Assembly (NCBI GenBank): GCA_051530055.1
Contig: CM121341.1
Location: 4,712,001-4,776,000 of the forward strand
Direction: 5' to 3'
Length of the DNA: 64,000 bases
From: Neoechinorhynchus agilis
Lineage: Eukaryota; Acanthocephala
Shown piece after piece: positions 47,685 to 58,030 of the stretch. Position 1 is the first letter of the stretch, and each line of letters begins with the position of its first letter. The notes below the pieces were generated by a model. That model saw nothing but the letters and a program-made list of their open reading frames with translations, made no database searches and was not told the origin of the DNA. The position numbers and the translations under genes are program-made.

Positions 47685-48723
47685 AAAGTTCAGGAAAAAA
47701 CACTCAAGGTTAGATGGTCAATGTACAACGAACATCAGTAAGGGACTAGTTTTTTTAGTTAATTTCGACAAAAATTATTCCTAACGAGAATCAATATTTT
47801 TGTCAACAATTTACATCCGATTTTGACGTGGTGTTCTAAAGTATTATTAGAATTTGTAATCAACGAATTCCGGTACTGATAGTTTGCGTAAAGTATGACC
47901 ATTCGCTTATTAACAAATACTTTTAAAAAAAGCCAGTAATTTCTCTAAATAAGACAAAATTAACTAATTTTTTGTTTTCAAAAATTGAAAATATATTATG
48001 TCGTTGGATCATGCAGAAACATTTCTTTTTGAGATGATCAGGAACTATATTTGCCGAAGCTTGAATGAGTACCTTGATAGAAACGAGTGATCAATTACCT
48101 AGCCATTTATTTTATCATTCGAAAGCCGATAAATTTCTTAGACGAATTTCATTACGTTGTTTTGTACTTTGAAAAGACGATAAGTCGTGAAACTATTTTA
48201 AGAGACGACAAATTTAAACAGTGGGCGAAAATACTTTCTATTAAGTATACCTTTAAAAAACTTTAAGAAGAAATTTCAAAGCTCAAATACTTAAAAAAAG
48301 AAATGATATACCTTTTTAATAAAAGAAAAAAGCCAAGGCGTTCGATCACAGCATTGTATTTGTCCCGGAATATCAAATGAAGTAATAAGTAAAAATTAAT
48401 AAAGTATTTAAGATAAACAAAACGGGTAGGGCGTAAAGTTTTATAAGTTTCTTGATTTGTACATTCTCTTTGGGAAATTTAATTATTTAAAATTACACAA
48501 ATTGCGGAACGAATTTTTCTTTGACTAAACTATCGAAAAATAAAGAACAGGAAAATGACATTTTTTGTCCTAAGCTACGCGAATCCTTCGAATTTTTAAT
48601 CTTAACTCGCAACGACAAATTTAGAATCGATGATCGTTACGTAGTTTTTGTATCTTAATAAAAATTAAACCTTCACATTTTTCTGCTGTTTCACAGGTCG
48701 TTTTAAATAAATAATGAAATCGT
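47685..48723. other. AT-rich intergenic region
   Basis: Very AT-rich, with runs of A and T, no ORF of note and no repeat recognised. Confidence 0.4.
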
Positions 48724-51700
48724 TCAAGAAAGCTGATTTAAACTATGATTTGTTGTCTTCAAATGGTATGTTTGTTCGGCAGCTTCCTTGATGGCCGCGG
48801 CATTACCGCGTTGGATCGCCGCGCTGATTCGCCTCAACAGAAAGCTGCTGGATCGCATATCGGCGGTGGCATGTTTTAGCATCCCTCCCAGTCGTGAGAG
48901 GAAATAATCGGCTTCTTTTCCGAGACATCCCAGTGTTTCCACTGCAATCGGGATGAAAATATATTGATGCCCATCGAGCGAGGAGTACTTCTGCCGCTTC
49001 TTTTCCTCGCTGAAGCTGGCGACTGCTCCCGCCTTTGAGGTGGCATCCCGAGTGGGATGCTGCGAGCGTGTTGGGGCAGGTAAAATCCCAAACCAGTATT
49101 TTCCCGGAGCACCATGGGAGGAGAGTCGCTCCATCAGGGCGTTTACCGTCGTTCCGGGGGAGTCCAACTGGTTCGAGTCGAGCTGGAAAACCGGCCGTTG
49201 AGAGTGCTTCCTTGATTATGCGGTTGACTGCTGAGTGCCGTGAGTGGCGAGCAGTTGATCGCTTGCAGTCAAGGCCGTGAGTTCCCGATCCGTTCACTAT
49301 CCCACCGCACCGACACGTATATGAGCCTGAGAATTGGATGCCCAACCGAAGTCCCACAGCGACGGTGATGGCCTGATCATCCAGCCTCGTGCCAACAGAT
49401 GTGATTGGGAAAGCCTTCAAGAAGTCGCTGGAGTGTGGAGCTGAGATTGCCAGGAGACGAGCTCTATCGTTGGGAGATGAGCATGAGTTAAGAAGCTGCT
49501 GAAAATACGCAGCGTGAATCAAGGCAGTCCAACGTTTTTGGGAGTTTGTTTCCGTTGGAACGACCTACCCGAACACTGACGTCCATTGAGCGTGCGTTTC
49601 AATCAGTTCAGGTGGTGGATGTGACTCGTGTCGAATGTGTGGTGGGATGATTCTCAGCACCAGGTCTGAAGAGACCGAGATCGACGACGAAAAGGCAGGA
49701 ATTGCTAATTCGGTGGCATTCTGGATGCCAAGACCGCCGAATCGAATGGGAAGGATCGCCTGTTTCCATGCTGTGTCGGACAGCCGTAGGTTAAGTACTT
49801 CTGACAGGGTTGATCGAACGCAGTTGTCGAAATCCCTGGTGAGCACTGACTTGAAGCATGGAGAAGTCCTCAGAAGGTACGCTATCTTCGGAAGCTACAG
49901 ACATCGTGATAATATGAACAGAGCGTCGTGTCGCGCGATTTGCAAGAGCCTGGAGGCAGTGAGCCGCAATTGATCGATGGCTTTTGAAAGGAACGTTTCC
50001 AGGTTAGACAGGTTACCGATTGGAGACCCGAGAATGTCAGCTGAGTCGGTTGCAGTTGTCTTTGCGCCGGGCAGTACGGTGAGTAGTCTCGATCCTCCAA
50101 TGCAACAGTCGTCGAGGTACCAGATCGACAAATCTGACGAAGAGCTGTGGGCGAGATGATTGATCGTCAATGCGAACAGCAGAGGACCTAGAGGATCACC
50201 CTGTTGAACACAATCTGCCTACTCGACCTGGAACTCGCCAAACAGCAGCATGCTGGACTGGTCGTAGCACAAGGACACATACTGGTAGATTTCTGGTAGG
50301 TGATGATGGACAACCTCTGTCATCGCGGTGCGGCCTCCATGTCAAGGTTGACCATAGCCGTTCCCTTATTGATACCATTTCGACTATACGCTCGTGCTGA
50401 GTGTACGGCCGCCTCGGCTCCAGCAGGAACTGCGACTCCTAATTGAACTGGCAAGAGTTGATCAATAAATCGATCGGTGGCGAACTGACACGCGACTTTG
50501 GATGCCAGTCGACGGAAGGTACAACCAACGGCAATGGGACGAACCCCTCCACCTTTTTTTGTGAAAGCGATCAGCCTGGCACCGCAGAGTAGACGCGCCA
50601 CTGGAGGAGGTACGGAACCGCGGACGATTACGCGTGTGAGCTCGGTGATTGCGTTCAGCAATCGTGTACCTTGAGCTCCAGAAAAGAAGCAGGTCAAATC
50701 CCGTAAGTGTCGAGGGCTCAAACCATCATGTCCTCCAGCTGACGATGGCGGAAAGGACATCAGAGCGTAAGTGGCGGTGGGATCGCGGTCGGACTCTGTG
50801 AACGACGGATCATAATTTGGCTTGAAGCAACTCCGTCTGCGTGGAGGATGCTTCAATTTCAAGGAGTCGAGGATGTCCTTGTTCGGCGCGAGTGGGCGGT
50901 CCGTTCCGCTTACAAGTCGAACGGCACACGATCGCCGTCCTCCAGTTCTCGGAGCATTTCGCACGTAGTTGAGTCTGAGTCGCGAGGAGCATTACGACGA
51001 TGGCTCTGCCACCCAAGATGCTCGACTTGTTCAAAAGACTTGAAAGCGTCGGACCTGTTGCGAATCTTTTGACTGGGCGATTGATTCTCGTTGGCTTCAG
51101 CAGTTTGTGTGGGAACACGTAAGACGGCTTTGGGAAACGCGAGGAGGTTGAACCAGTCAGATGGTACGGTTTGATCTCGTAGAATGCGCTCAATCAGGCA
51201 TGCTAATTTGGAAGCTACGGAGGGCCTGGCGCCTCGCGGGATTCGTCTAATCATGCGGGTACCGTGTGAAAGCATCTCGATCAGTGCTGGCGGTGGGGCA
51301 TTCGCGTCTGTGACCACAGTTGTGAGTTCGGTTAAATTGGATGGATTGGATGAAGACGGAGAAGCAGGCTGAGTTGGAGGTTTTCTGGATCCAGGGCAAT
51401 GCGAACCATGTTGACCGTGGGAGCGGACGAGACCACCGAGAGTCGGTTTGAAGACACGAAGACAAACACTGCATTTGACGGATTTGCATTGGAGACTGGG
51501 CACCCCTTCGCCAGCAAGCGAAACAGCCGCCGCGGCGGACGTTGTTGCGGCATGCAAACTGCCTCCCTCAATAGAGGCCGCACTCGCATTGAGGTTTGAA
51601 CTATCGGAATGCAATCTTTCCGGTGTTCCTCTGTTTACCATTGCGGGAATGTTTTCGAAGAGCACATGGGTTTCTCGGCGGACGTTGTTGCGGCGGACGT

Positions 51701-51818
51701 TGTTGCGACGGACAAGTAATTTTTCTTTTGTTTCATAAAACCCCACGGGGGTGTCCAAAAATTGTACCGCAGGGCGGTATTTCACGCCAAACTGCGGGGT
51801 ATTGGTTAAAGTTTTCAA
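48724..51818 (-). mobile_element. LINE with YLDD reverse transcriptase and restriction-like endonuclease domain
   Basis: Nearly complete coding region on the minus strand. N-terminus (51,818-50,910): a zinc motif CSVCLRVFKP...SHGQHGSHC and a conserved MIRRIPRGAR block. Reverse transcriptase (50,964 to about 49,880): SSAGGHDGLSPRHL, GGGVRPIAVGCTFRRL, VQQGDPLGPLLFAL and the catalytic box WYLDD. C-terminal part (49,846-48,724): RFGGLGIQNA, VGLRLG, a CRCG...HGLDC...H zinc knuckle and a RHSAVN...GKRPDG...VWDFTC block that resembles a PD-(D/E)XK-type nuclease, ending AIQRGNAAAIK. Frames change at about 51,000-50,900, between about 50,320 and 50,170, and near 49,050, so it is dead. The family is common in marine invertebrates. 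Its clade is not settled here, and R2-like is the closest label I can give. Confidence 0.85.
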
Positions 51819-52680
51819 TTAGCAATAACCGCGCCTCGGTTTGCTCTCATCAAGCTACGGTACCAACAGAAAATCGTTTTTCATACACTTTCAAACATTC
51901 CATTCCAGATCTTTTGCTGATATTATGATTTGAATATTTAAAAAGATGTGGACGGATTCAGGGGTGCAATAAAGCGTCAAACGAAGAAATTTTAAACCTT
52001 TAGAACAATCTCCTTTTTAAAAATAATATCGACGTTTTTTTCCACAATGTTCAGGCATACGACATTTTTAAACCACTAAATTTTATTTGTTAAAGTACAA
52101 AACGTACAATTGCCACCGTCCGCAATATTGACGCTTCTCTCCTTCCTCGGACGACAAATTTGCGGCTTTATGTTCGAAGCGGTTTTCTTATATATTAAAA
52201 TAAAACATAAGACGATTTTTAATTTTGAGAAAAGTATCATATAAAATTGATTTTGAATACCTTTCATCGAATATATTGATTTCCACACAGCAGCGAGCAC
52301 ACAATAAACGACAAAAAGAATTAAGAAAGTTTATCGTTGAAAATAGCAGCTCAAATCGATTCGTTATTTTGTGGAGACAGAAAGAGCAATAAAAATGCGA
52401 TTAAGAAAAGACACTTCGAAAAGTTTTATTTACTTGTTCTCCTTTCCCTCGTCCACTTTTATAATCTTAACGAAGATCCGGCGCACACATTGACAGAGAC
52501 CGTTAATAAACACAAAATTAAATATTGATTTTATTAATTAATCGATTAATAAGAATCATTATTTCAACGTCAAATAAGTTAGAACGATGAGTAATCAGTT
52601 GATCTACGGCGATCTGGTAAGAAACGAAGTTTAACAGGAACATTTTAAGTCAACAAAACAAAAAAACTCTAAAACAATGG
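51819..52680. other. intergenic, upstream of the second forkhead gene
   Basis: 51,819-51,900 may still be 5' untranslated LINE sequence. The rest is AT-rich without a supported gene. Short frames at 52,076-52,300 (-) and 52,337-52,528 (+) show no motif. Confidence 0.35.
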
Positions 52681-52688
52681 TATAAAAA
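52681..52688 (+). promoter_or_regulatory. TATA box of the FoxO-like gene
   Basis: TATAAAAA-type box (tataaaaagc) in AT-poor surroundings. Transcription would start near 52,711, only a few bases before the ATG at 52,715, which argues for the downstream ATG at 52,826 as the true start. Confidence 0.5.
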
Positions 52689-52825
52689 GCACCATCCTCG
52701 ATGCTAATAAATATTTGTCCATTTGTTTGCCCTTGTTTGTTCATGGCGATTTACGGAAAAAGCGGAACGATTCGGACCTGTTCAATGTGAACTCTCTCTC
52801 TTGGTGTTGTTCTGACCTCGATCAA

Positions 52826-53296
52826 ATGCGTTCCCCTGCAGAAATAGTGAACGGTGCAATCACCGAATGGGACCACGCAACTTATGCGGATTTAATAGAA
52901 GCAGCGATCGGGAACAGTTTGACCGGCAGATTGCGGGTCAATGAAATCTACGAATGGATTATGGAAAATATCCCATATTTCAAACAAAGAACAGATACCA
53001 AGTCATGGAAAGGATCAATCAGGAGTACACTTTCTTATTGTCAAAGATTCAGGAAAATTCCGGTTCGAGGGAGACCGAGGAAATCGTTTTGGACGATCAA
53101 TGATAACAGGACGAGTGGTCGGCAGTGGCGACCAAAAGGACGACAACAAATTGTCGAGGAATCAAGGATTCAGCGTCCTCATCTAAATAGAAATGCATCT
53201 CAAGAAATACAACCGGACTATTCAAGAATCTACGAACCGGAGAACTTAGCGGTTAGAGATCAAATGATGCCAAACGGCCACCGAAATTCAGAGTGA
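52826..53296 (+). CDS. forkhead-domain protein, FoxO-like, with altered recognition helix
   Basis: From the preferred start the protein has 156 residues. Residues about 18-92 form a winged helix: TYADLIEAAIGNS, RLRVNEIYEWIMENIPYFK, then SWKGSIRSTLSYCQRFRKI and a wing RGRPRKSFWTIND. The order and the EIYEWIMENIPYF helix are closest to FoxO. In helix 3 the family's WKNSIRHNLS reads WKGSIRSTLS: the DNA-contacting Asn and His are replaced, so binding specificity or ability is probably changed. The C-terminus is short and basic (RQWRPKGRQQ) and lacks the long regulatory region and Akt-type sites of FoxO. An upstream in-frame ATG at 52,715 would add 37 residues but sits almost on the predicted transcription start. 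There is no intron. It may be a lineage-specific, fast-evolving duplicate. Confidence 0.8.
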   Translation: MRSPAEIVNGAITEWDHATYADLIEAAIGNSLTGRLRVNEIYEWIMENIPYFKQRTDTKSWKGSIRSTLSYCQRFRKIPVRGRPRKSFWTINDNRTSGRQWRPKGRQQIVEESRIQRPHLNRNASQEIQPDYSRIYEPENLAVRDQMMPNGHRNSE

Positions 53297-53394
53297 GTTT
53301 CCGTTGATCGGAAATGGTGATCAAGAAACTTAAATCAGATGGATAAATGGAAGCCATCAGAGAGTTCAAGTTAAGGATTAAGACGTCTTTTGTT

Positions 53395-53400
53395 AATAAA
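53395..53400 (+). terminator. poly(A) signal AATAAA
   Basis: Canonical hexamer 99 bases after the stop codon of the FoxO-like gene. Confidence 0.6.
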
Positions 53401-53951
53401 GAACGTGCCCATAATTTCTAATCAAATTTCATTAAAAAACAAACTCGCCTTTTCAACTAAAATTTCTTAGTAGATCCGTATATTATCCGCAAAAACAGAA
53501 TCTATTGTTTCGAATTATAAATTAATTGCCTTAAATTAAATTAGGAAGCAATTTTTCGAGGAATTTCCTTCAAGAACCTGACGATGATCTTCACCTTTAT
53601 TGCAATTATCAATTTTAGTAGTAATTTTCATGTCCACGGGACTCCCGAGTAGTTTAGGATGAAAAGTATATGAGTTCTTTGATATTCGTCCGGCAGTTCA
53701 ATAGAAATATTCATGGTTATTTGAATTAATCTATAGTTTTCATTTTTATCGCTTCACATTTCCATCCAAAGCGCTGAGTAATCTTCCCTTTTCCTGGAAA
53801 AATGTACCTTCGACTGAATAGGCCAGCGGCGATCGACGATCACCGATTCGCCCGTCTTTCATCTCCTTACGAAAAGCGATTAATTTTTACTTACTGATCA
53901 ACTTCGAGTTTCATAACGATATCGGGCATTTTTTTTAATAAAAATCACATT
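53401..53951. other. intergenic with a diverged repeat piece
   Basis: No gene. 53,754-53,870 is a diverged third copy of a segment found at 54,793-54,905 and 56,168-56,285 (cttcacatttc, then gaataggccagcggcgatcg). These belong to the tandem duplication that follows and suggest an older round of duplication. Confidence 0.6.
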
Positions 53952-55331
53952 CGTAAAGCGTTAAGCATTTGTATTTAGTACAAAAGGGAAAAATTATTAT
54001 GACGTTATTTTCCGAAGTTTTAATAGAGTTCATGTTTTTTGTTGTTCTTTAAGGTCTTTTTTCTAAAGAATGAAGTTTTTCCGTGTTTAGAGAGTAAATT
54101 TTTTATTATTTATACTGGTTTTGTACTTTCACGATCATTGTAAGAATTTATACAAATTTACTCACGAGGATTAACTCTCAAAATAAATAAGAGTCCGTAT
54201 CCTTCAAAAATCTTTACTGAAATCATTGTCGTCAAAATACGGACAAGGATTGTTCCGGAACAAATCGATCTCCTGCGGTATCGTTTTCTTCAATAAATGA
54301 GGCCACTTATATTTGACCAATTTATCAATTTGGTAGTAAATTCGAAAGAGCAGGTAGTAGAACGGATAGCTTAACCGATCGATAGTTAATATTACTGGTC
54401 TCTGATTCAAATCTATTGAGTAGATTGTGTGATTTCGGCATTTTCGGGAAATTATATAGTCCACTGAAAAGCAAACTTCCACGAGTATTTGAATGCACTG
54501 TTTAAGAAATAATCGTAAGGCATAGCCGCACAAATAATAATTTTTAGACGTATCGGTCACACTTTCCAACACCACCGTAAAATCCATCTAAAACCTTCGA
54601 TAAGTTCGAATTGCGATTGTCTTATTTCCGTCTGTCTAGTAGAAATTATAAATAATACGAATATTACAAGTGCACAAAACATATCGTTTTTCTCTTCCAC
54701 AATGCGCTGAGTTAGAGCGCTCAGGTAAATGAAACGCATTTAAGACACGTTGACCGATCTTACTTTTTTCCACTAAAATATTTTTGAGAAGCTTCACATT
54801 TCAATCCAAAGCTCTGAGCAATCTTAACTTTTCCTAGAAAAAATTAACCTTCGATTGAATAGACCAACGGCGATCGGTGATCACCAATCCGTTCGTCTAT
54901 CATCCCTCATTGCTTCGCTTGTCAATCTTGGTTTGGGATGTGTGAACGAAATGGTTACGCCAAGCGAAACGCTCGACAATATAAGTACGTTTTGTTCCAG
55001 CATTCATCTTGGTTAAGCAAATTGAAAGTAATTTAGTTTCAGTCCACTGATGGTATCAACAGAAATATTCTAAAAGGTTTTACGTTCTGTATTCGTAAGC
55101 ATTAAAGCTCATAAAAATGGATCGTAAAAGGCTAATTGTTTCGAATTGATTCGAAAGTTGATTTAGTTTTCAAAATGAAATAAAGAATCAAATGCACGAT
55201 ACTAAAAAACCGCAAATTGGTGCAAAGCACCACAAAGAATTATTTTTTGTATAATAAAGTTCTTTTCTCTAATGAAGACGGAAACTTGCCCGCTCAAAAT
55301 GAGCTTATCCGATGGCGCACTTGATTGCGCA
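53952..55331. repeat. 1.38-kb direct tandem duplication, copy A
   Basis: From cgtaaagcgttaagcattt at 53,952 to about 55,267 the sequence repeats at 55,332-56,680 with an offset of 1,380 bases and few differences. The tail 55,273-55,304 also matches 56,818-56,849, inside the 5' part of the LINE that follows copy B. The duplicated unit therefore included a piece of that LINE, and about 130 bases between are missing in copy A. Confidence 0.9.
54204..54682 (-). CDS. small secreted-type protein (copy A), probably two exons
   Basis: An ATG at 54,682 opens MFCALVIFVLFIISTRQT, a strong signal peptide. The main body lies in another frame, 54,587-54,204, with MDFTVVLES, the Cys-containing NYYLCGYALRLFLKQC and CFSVDYIISRKCRN, and the end FDDNDFSKDF. 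The body is preceded by TTTTAG, which fits a 3' splice site, so a short intron probably joins the two. The donor is not resolved. A frameshift is the alternative. The body frame is kept in copy B at most positions, which supports real coding. No family is recognised. A small extracellular or venom/effector-like role is only a guess. Confidence 0.5.
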
Positions 55332-56680
55332 CGTAAAGCGTTAAGCATTTGTATTTAGTACAAAAGGGAAAAATTATTATGACGTTATTTTCCGAAGTTT
55401 TAATAGAGTTCATGTTTTTTGTTGTTCTTTAAGGTCTTTTTTCTAAAGAATGAAGTTTTTCTGTGTTTAGAGAGTAAATTTTATATTATTTATACTGGTT
55501 TTGTACTTTCACGATCATTGTAAGAATTTATACAAATTTACTCACGAGGATTAACTCTCAAAATAAATAAGAGTCCGTATCCTTCAAAAATCTTTACTGA
55601 AATCATTGTCGTCAAAATACGGACAAGGATTGTTCCGGACCAAATCGATCTCCTGCGGTATCGTTTTCTTCAATAAATGAGGCCACTTATTTGACCAATT
55701 TATCAATTTGGTAGTAAATTCGAAAGAGCAGGTAGTAGAACGGATAGCTTAACCGATCGATAGTTAATATTACTGGTCTCTGATTCAAATCTATTGAGTA
55801 GATTGTGTGATTTCGGCATTTTCGGGAAATTATATAGTCCACTGAAAAGCAAACTTCCACGAGTATTTGAATGCACTGTTTAAGAAATAATCGTAATGCA
55901 TAGCCGCACAAATAATAATTTTTAGACGTATCGGTCTCACTTTCCACGACTACCGTAAAATCCTTCTAAAACCTTCGATAAGTTCGAATTGCGATTGTCT
56001 TATTTCCGTCTGTCTAGTAGAAATTATAAATAATACGAATATTACAAGTGCACAAAACATATCGTTTTTCTCTTCCACAATGCGTTGAGTTTGAACGCTC
56101 AGGTAAAAGAAACGCATTTAAGACACGTTGACAGATCTTACTTTTATCCACTAAAATACTTTTGAGACGCTTCACATTTCAATCCAAAGCTCTGAGCAAT
56201 CTTAACTTTTCCTAGAAAAAATTAACCTTCGATTGAATAGACCAACGGCGATCGGTGATCACTAATCCGTCCGTCTATCATCCCTCATTGCTTCGTTTGT
56301 CAATCTTGGTTTAGGATGTGTGAACGAAATGGATAAAAAAGATTTACAATCTTTTTGAAATGGTTACGCCAAGCGAAACGCTCGACAATATAAGTACGTT
56401 TTGTTCCAGCATTCATCTTGGTTAAGCAAATTGAAAGTAATTTAGTTTCAGTCCACTGATGGTATCAACAGAAATATTCTAAAAGGTTTTACGTTCTGTA
56501 TTCATAAGCATTAAAGCTCATAAAAATGGATCGTAAAAGGCTAATTGTTTCGAATTGATTCGAAAGTTGATTTAGTTTTCAAAATGAAATAAAGAATCAA
56601 ATGCACGATACTGAAAAAAAACCGCAAATTGGTGCAAAGCACCACAAAGAATTATTTTTTTGTATAATAACGTTCTTTTT
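55332..56680. repeat. 1.38-kb direct tandem duplication, copy B
   Basis: Second copy of the unit starting at 53,952. It differs by scattered substitutions and small indels, including an extra stretch around 56,331-56,358 (gataaaaaagatttacaatc) absent from copy A. Confidence 0.9.
55687..56060 (-). pseudogene. copy B of the small secreted-type gene, frameshifted
   Basis: The signal peptide at 56,060 and the body frame (ESETDTSKNYYLCGY) are as in copy A. A 2-base loss near 55,690 (cttatttgacc against cttatatttgacc) ends the frame at DKLVK, removing the last 36 residues. The Cys-containing middle is unchanged. It may be a recent pseudogene or a shortened functional copy. Confidence 0.55.
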
Positions 56681-56689
56681 AAAAATTGA

Positions 56690-58030
56690 CGGAAATCTTA
56701 AAGAATTGAAGCAAAATTGCAACATCCACCACCGACGACACCGATGCCGTCCCCTCATTTCGCTCGGGGACAGCACGTTCCTCGCTTCGCTCGGAACCTG
56801 GATGCTAGACAACAATATGAAGACGGAATCTTGCCCGCCCAAAATGAGCCAAGTGAAAAGACCGAGGAAACCCCTAACGCTATCGGGACACCAGGCCGAA
56901 ATTCTGTTCATCAAATCACTAACGCAGACACCTTGAATGCGCCATTTATCGATCACTCTCAACCTGGGAAGGCCAACGCTGCCGGGCTCCCATGCGTCTC
57001 TACTGAGGAGTGTTTGGTTTGCGATAAGTCTTTTAAATTAACCAATTCGGGGGTTTTGTTTGCCCGTGGTCCTCGAGATCTAAGCTGTTGCGGATCTGGT
57101 TCTCAACAACAATCAACCGATAAGTTGATGCCTGGGATCTCTCAGATCACCATTGACTCTATTTCGATGCCTGATATCGTGCGGGTTCTGCCCAGGAACG
57201 TCCTGAAACGGATCCCTAAAGGCGCGCGATATCAGGTCGCCAAAGCATTTACGGGATTGCTCAACGATTGCCTCCAAAGAAACTGTGTGCGATCATGGAC
57301 ACGGCTCTTCGCATTCCCGCGCTAAATCCTTTGCACCAGCGATGATTCTGGATGTCGTCGACATCAACAATCAAAGAAAGGGTGGCCTCCTTCGAACAGA
57401 TATTTAACAATTTCGAAATGAAATTTGGCGAGATTCGTAAGGGACGCACGAAGGAAGGGATTCGTTGCCGTTTTTCAAAGCGATCACTGACTGAACGTGT
57501 TTCTTCAAATCTTGCGGACAGAGATGTTCGGGGGCTTTTCGGTTATTGTCATCCTCGGACAGTTTTGCACAAGGAGACAACGGGACACAGCAAATACTTC
57601 GGTCAAAGCACCCATGCAGTAGTGACAGTTTTGAAATCCCACCTCTTCCAATACAAGACAGGACACCCACTAAAATATCAGAACTAAAAAAGGCCATCTC
57701 ATCTTTTGCAAATGGTTCGGGTCTTGGGCTTGATGGGTTAAGGCCTCAGCACCTAAAGGACTTTACAACTGGTGAAGCAGATCTCTTTCTAGGGAGTGCG
57801 CTTTCTCGGTTAGTTGACTGCCTGACTGGAGAGGACCTGAATCCCGTTGCAAAAGACCTTTTTTCGGAGCATCATTATTTGCCCTCACAAAAAAAGAAGG
57901 TGGGATTCGTCCCATCGCCGTATCTTCGACGATACCATGACTTGCGGGAAAAATTCTGAATAACCGGGCAGCAACTTCGCCCAGTCCAACTGGGAAGAAA
58001 CCATTTGAAGTGACTTGTCTTTCTATAATA
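56690..58030 (+). mobile_element. LINE 5' part (same family as 48,724-51,818), interrupted
   Basis: Plus strand. 56,717-57,325 encodes the N-terminal part with CLVCDKSF (zinc motif, whose following SHG is replaced by ARG) and KRIPKGARYQVAK, the block also seen in the 48.7-51.8 kb LINE. 57,546-57,959 encodes the start of the reverse transcriptase: GLGLDGLRPQHLKDF and SQKKKVGF, the equivalent of the KKGGVRPIA region. Frames change between about 57,325 and 57,700 and again near 57,905. Coding similarity ends near 58,030, before the catalytic box. The C-terminal part of such an element reappears at 63,334. Confidence 0.75.
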
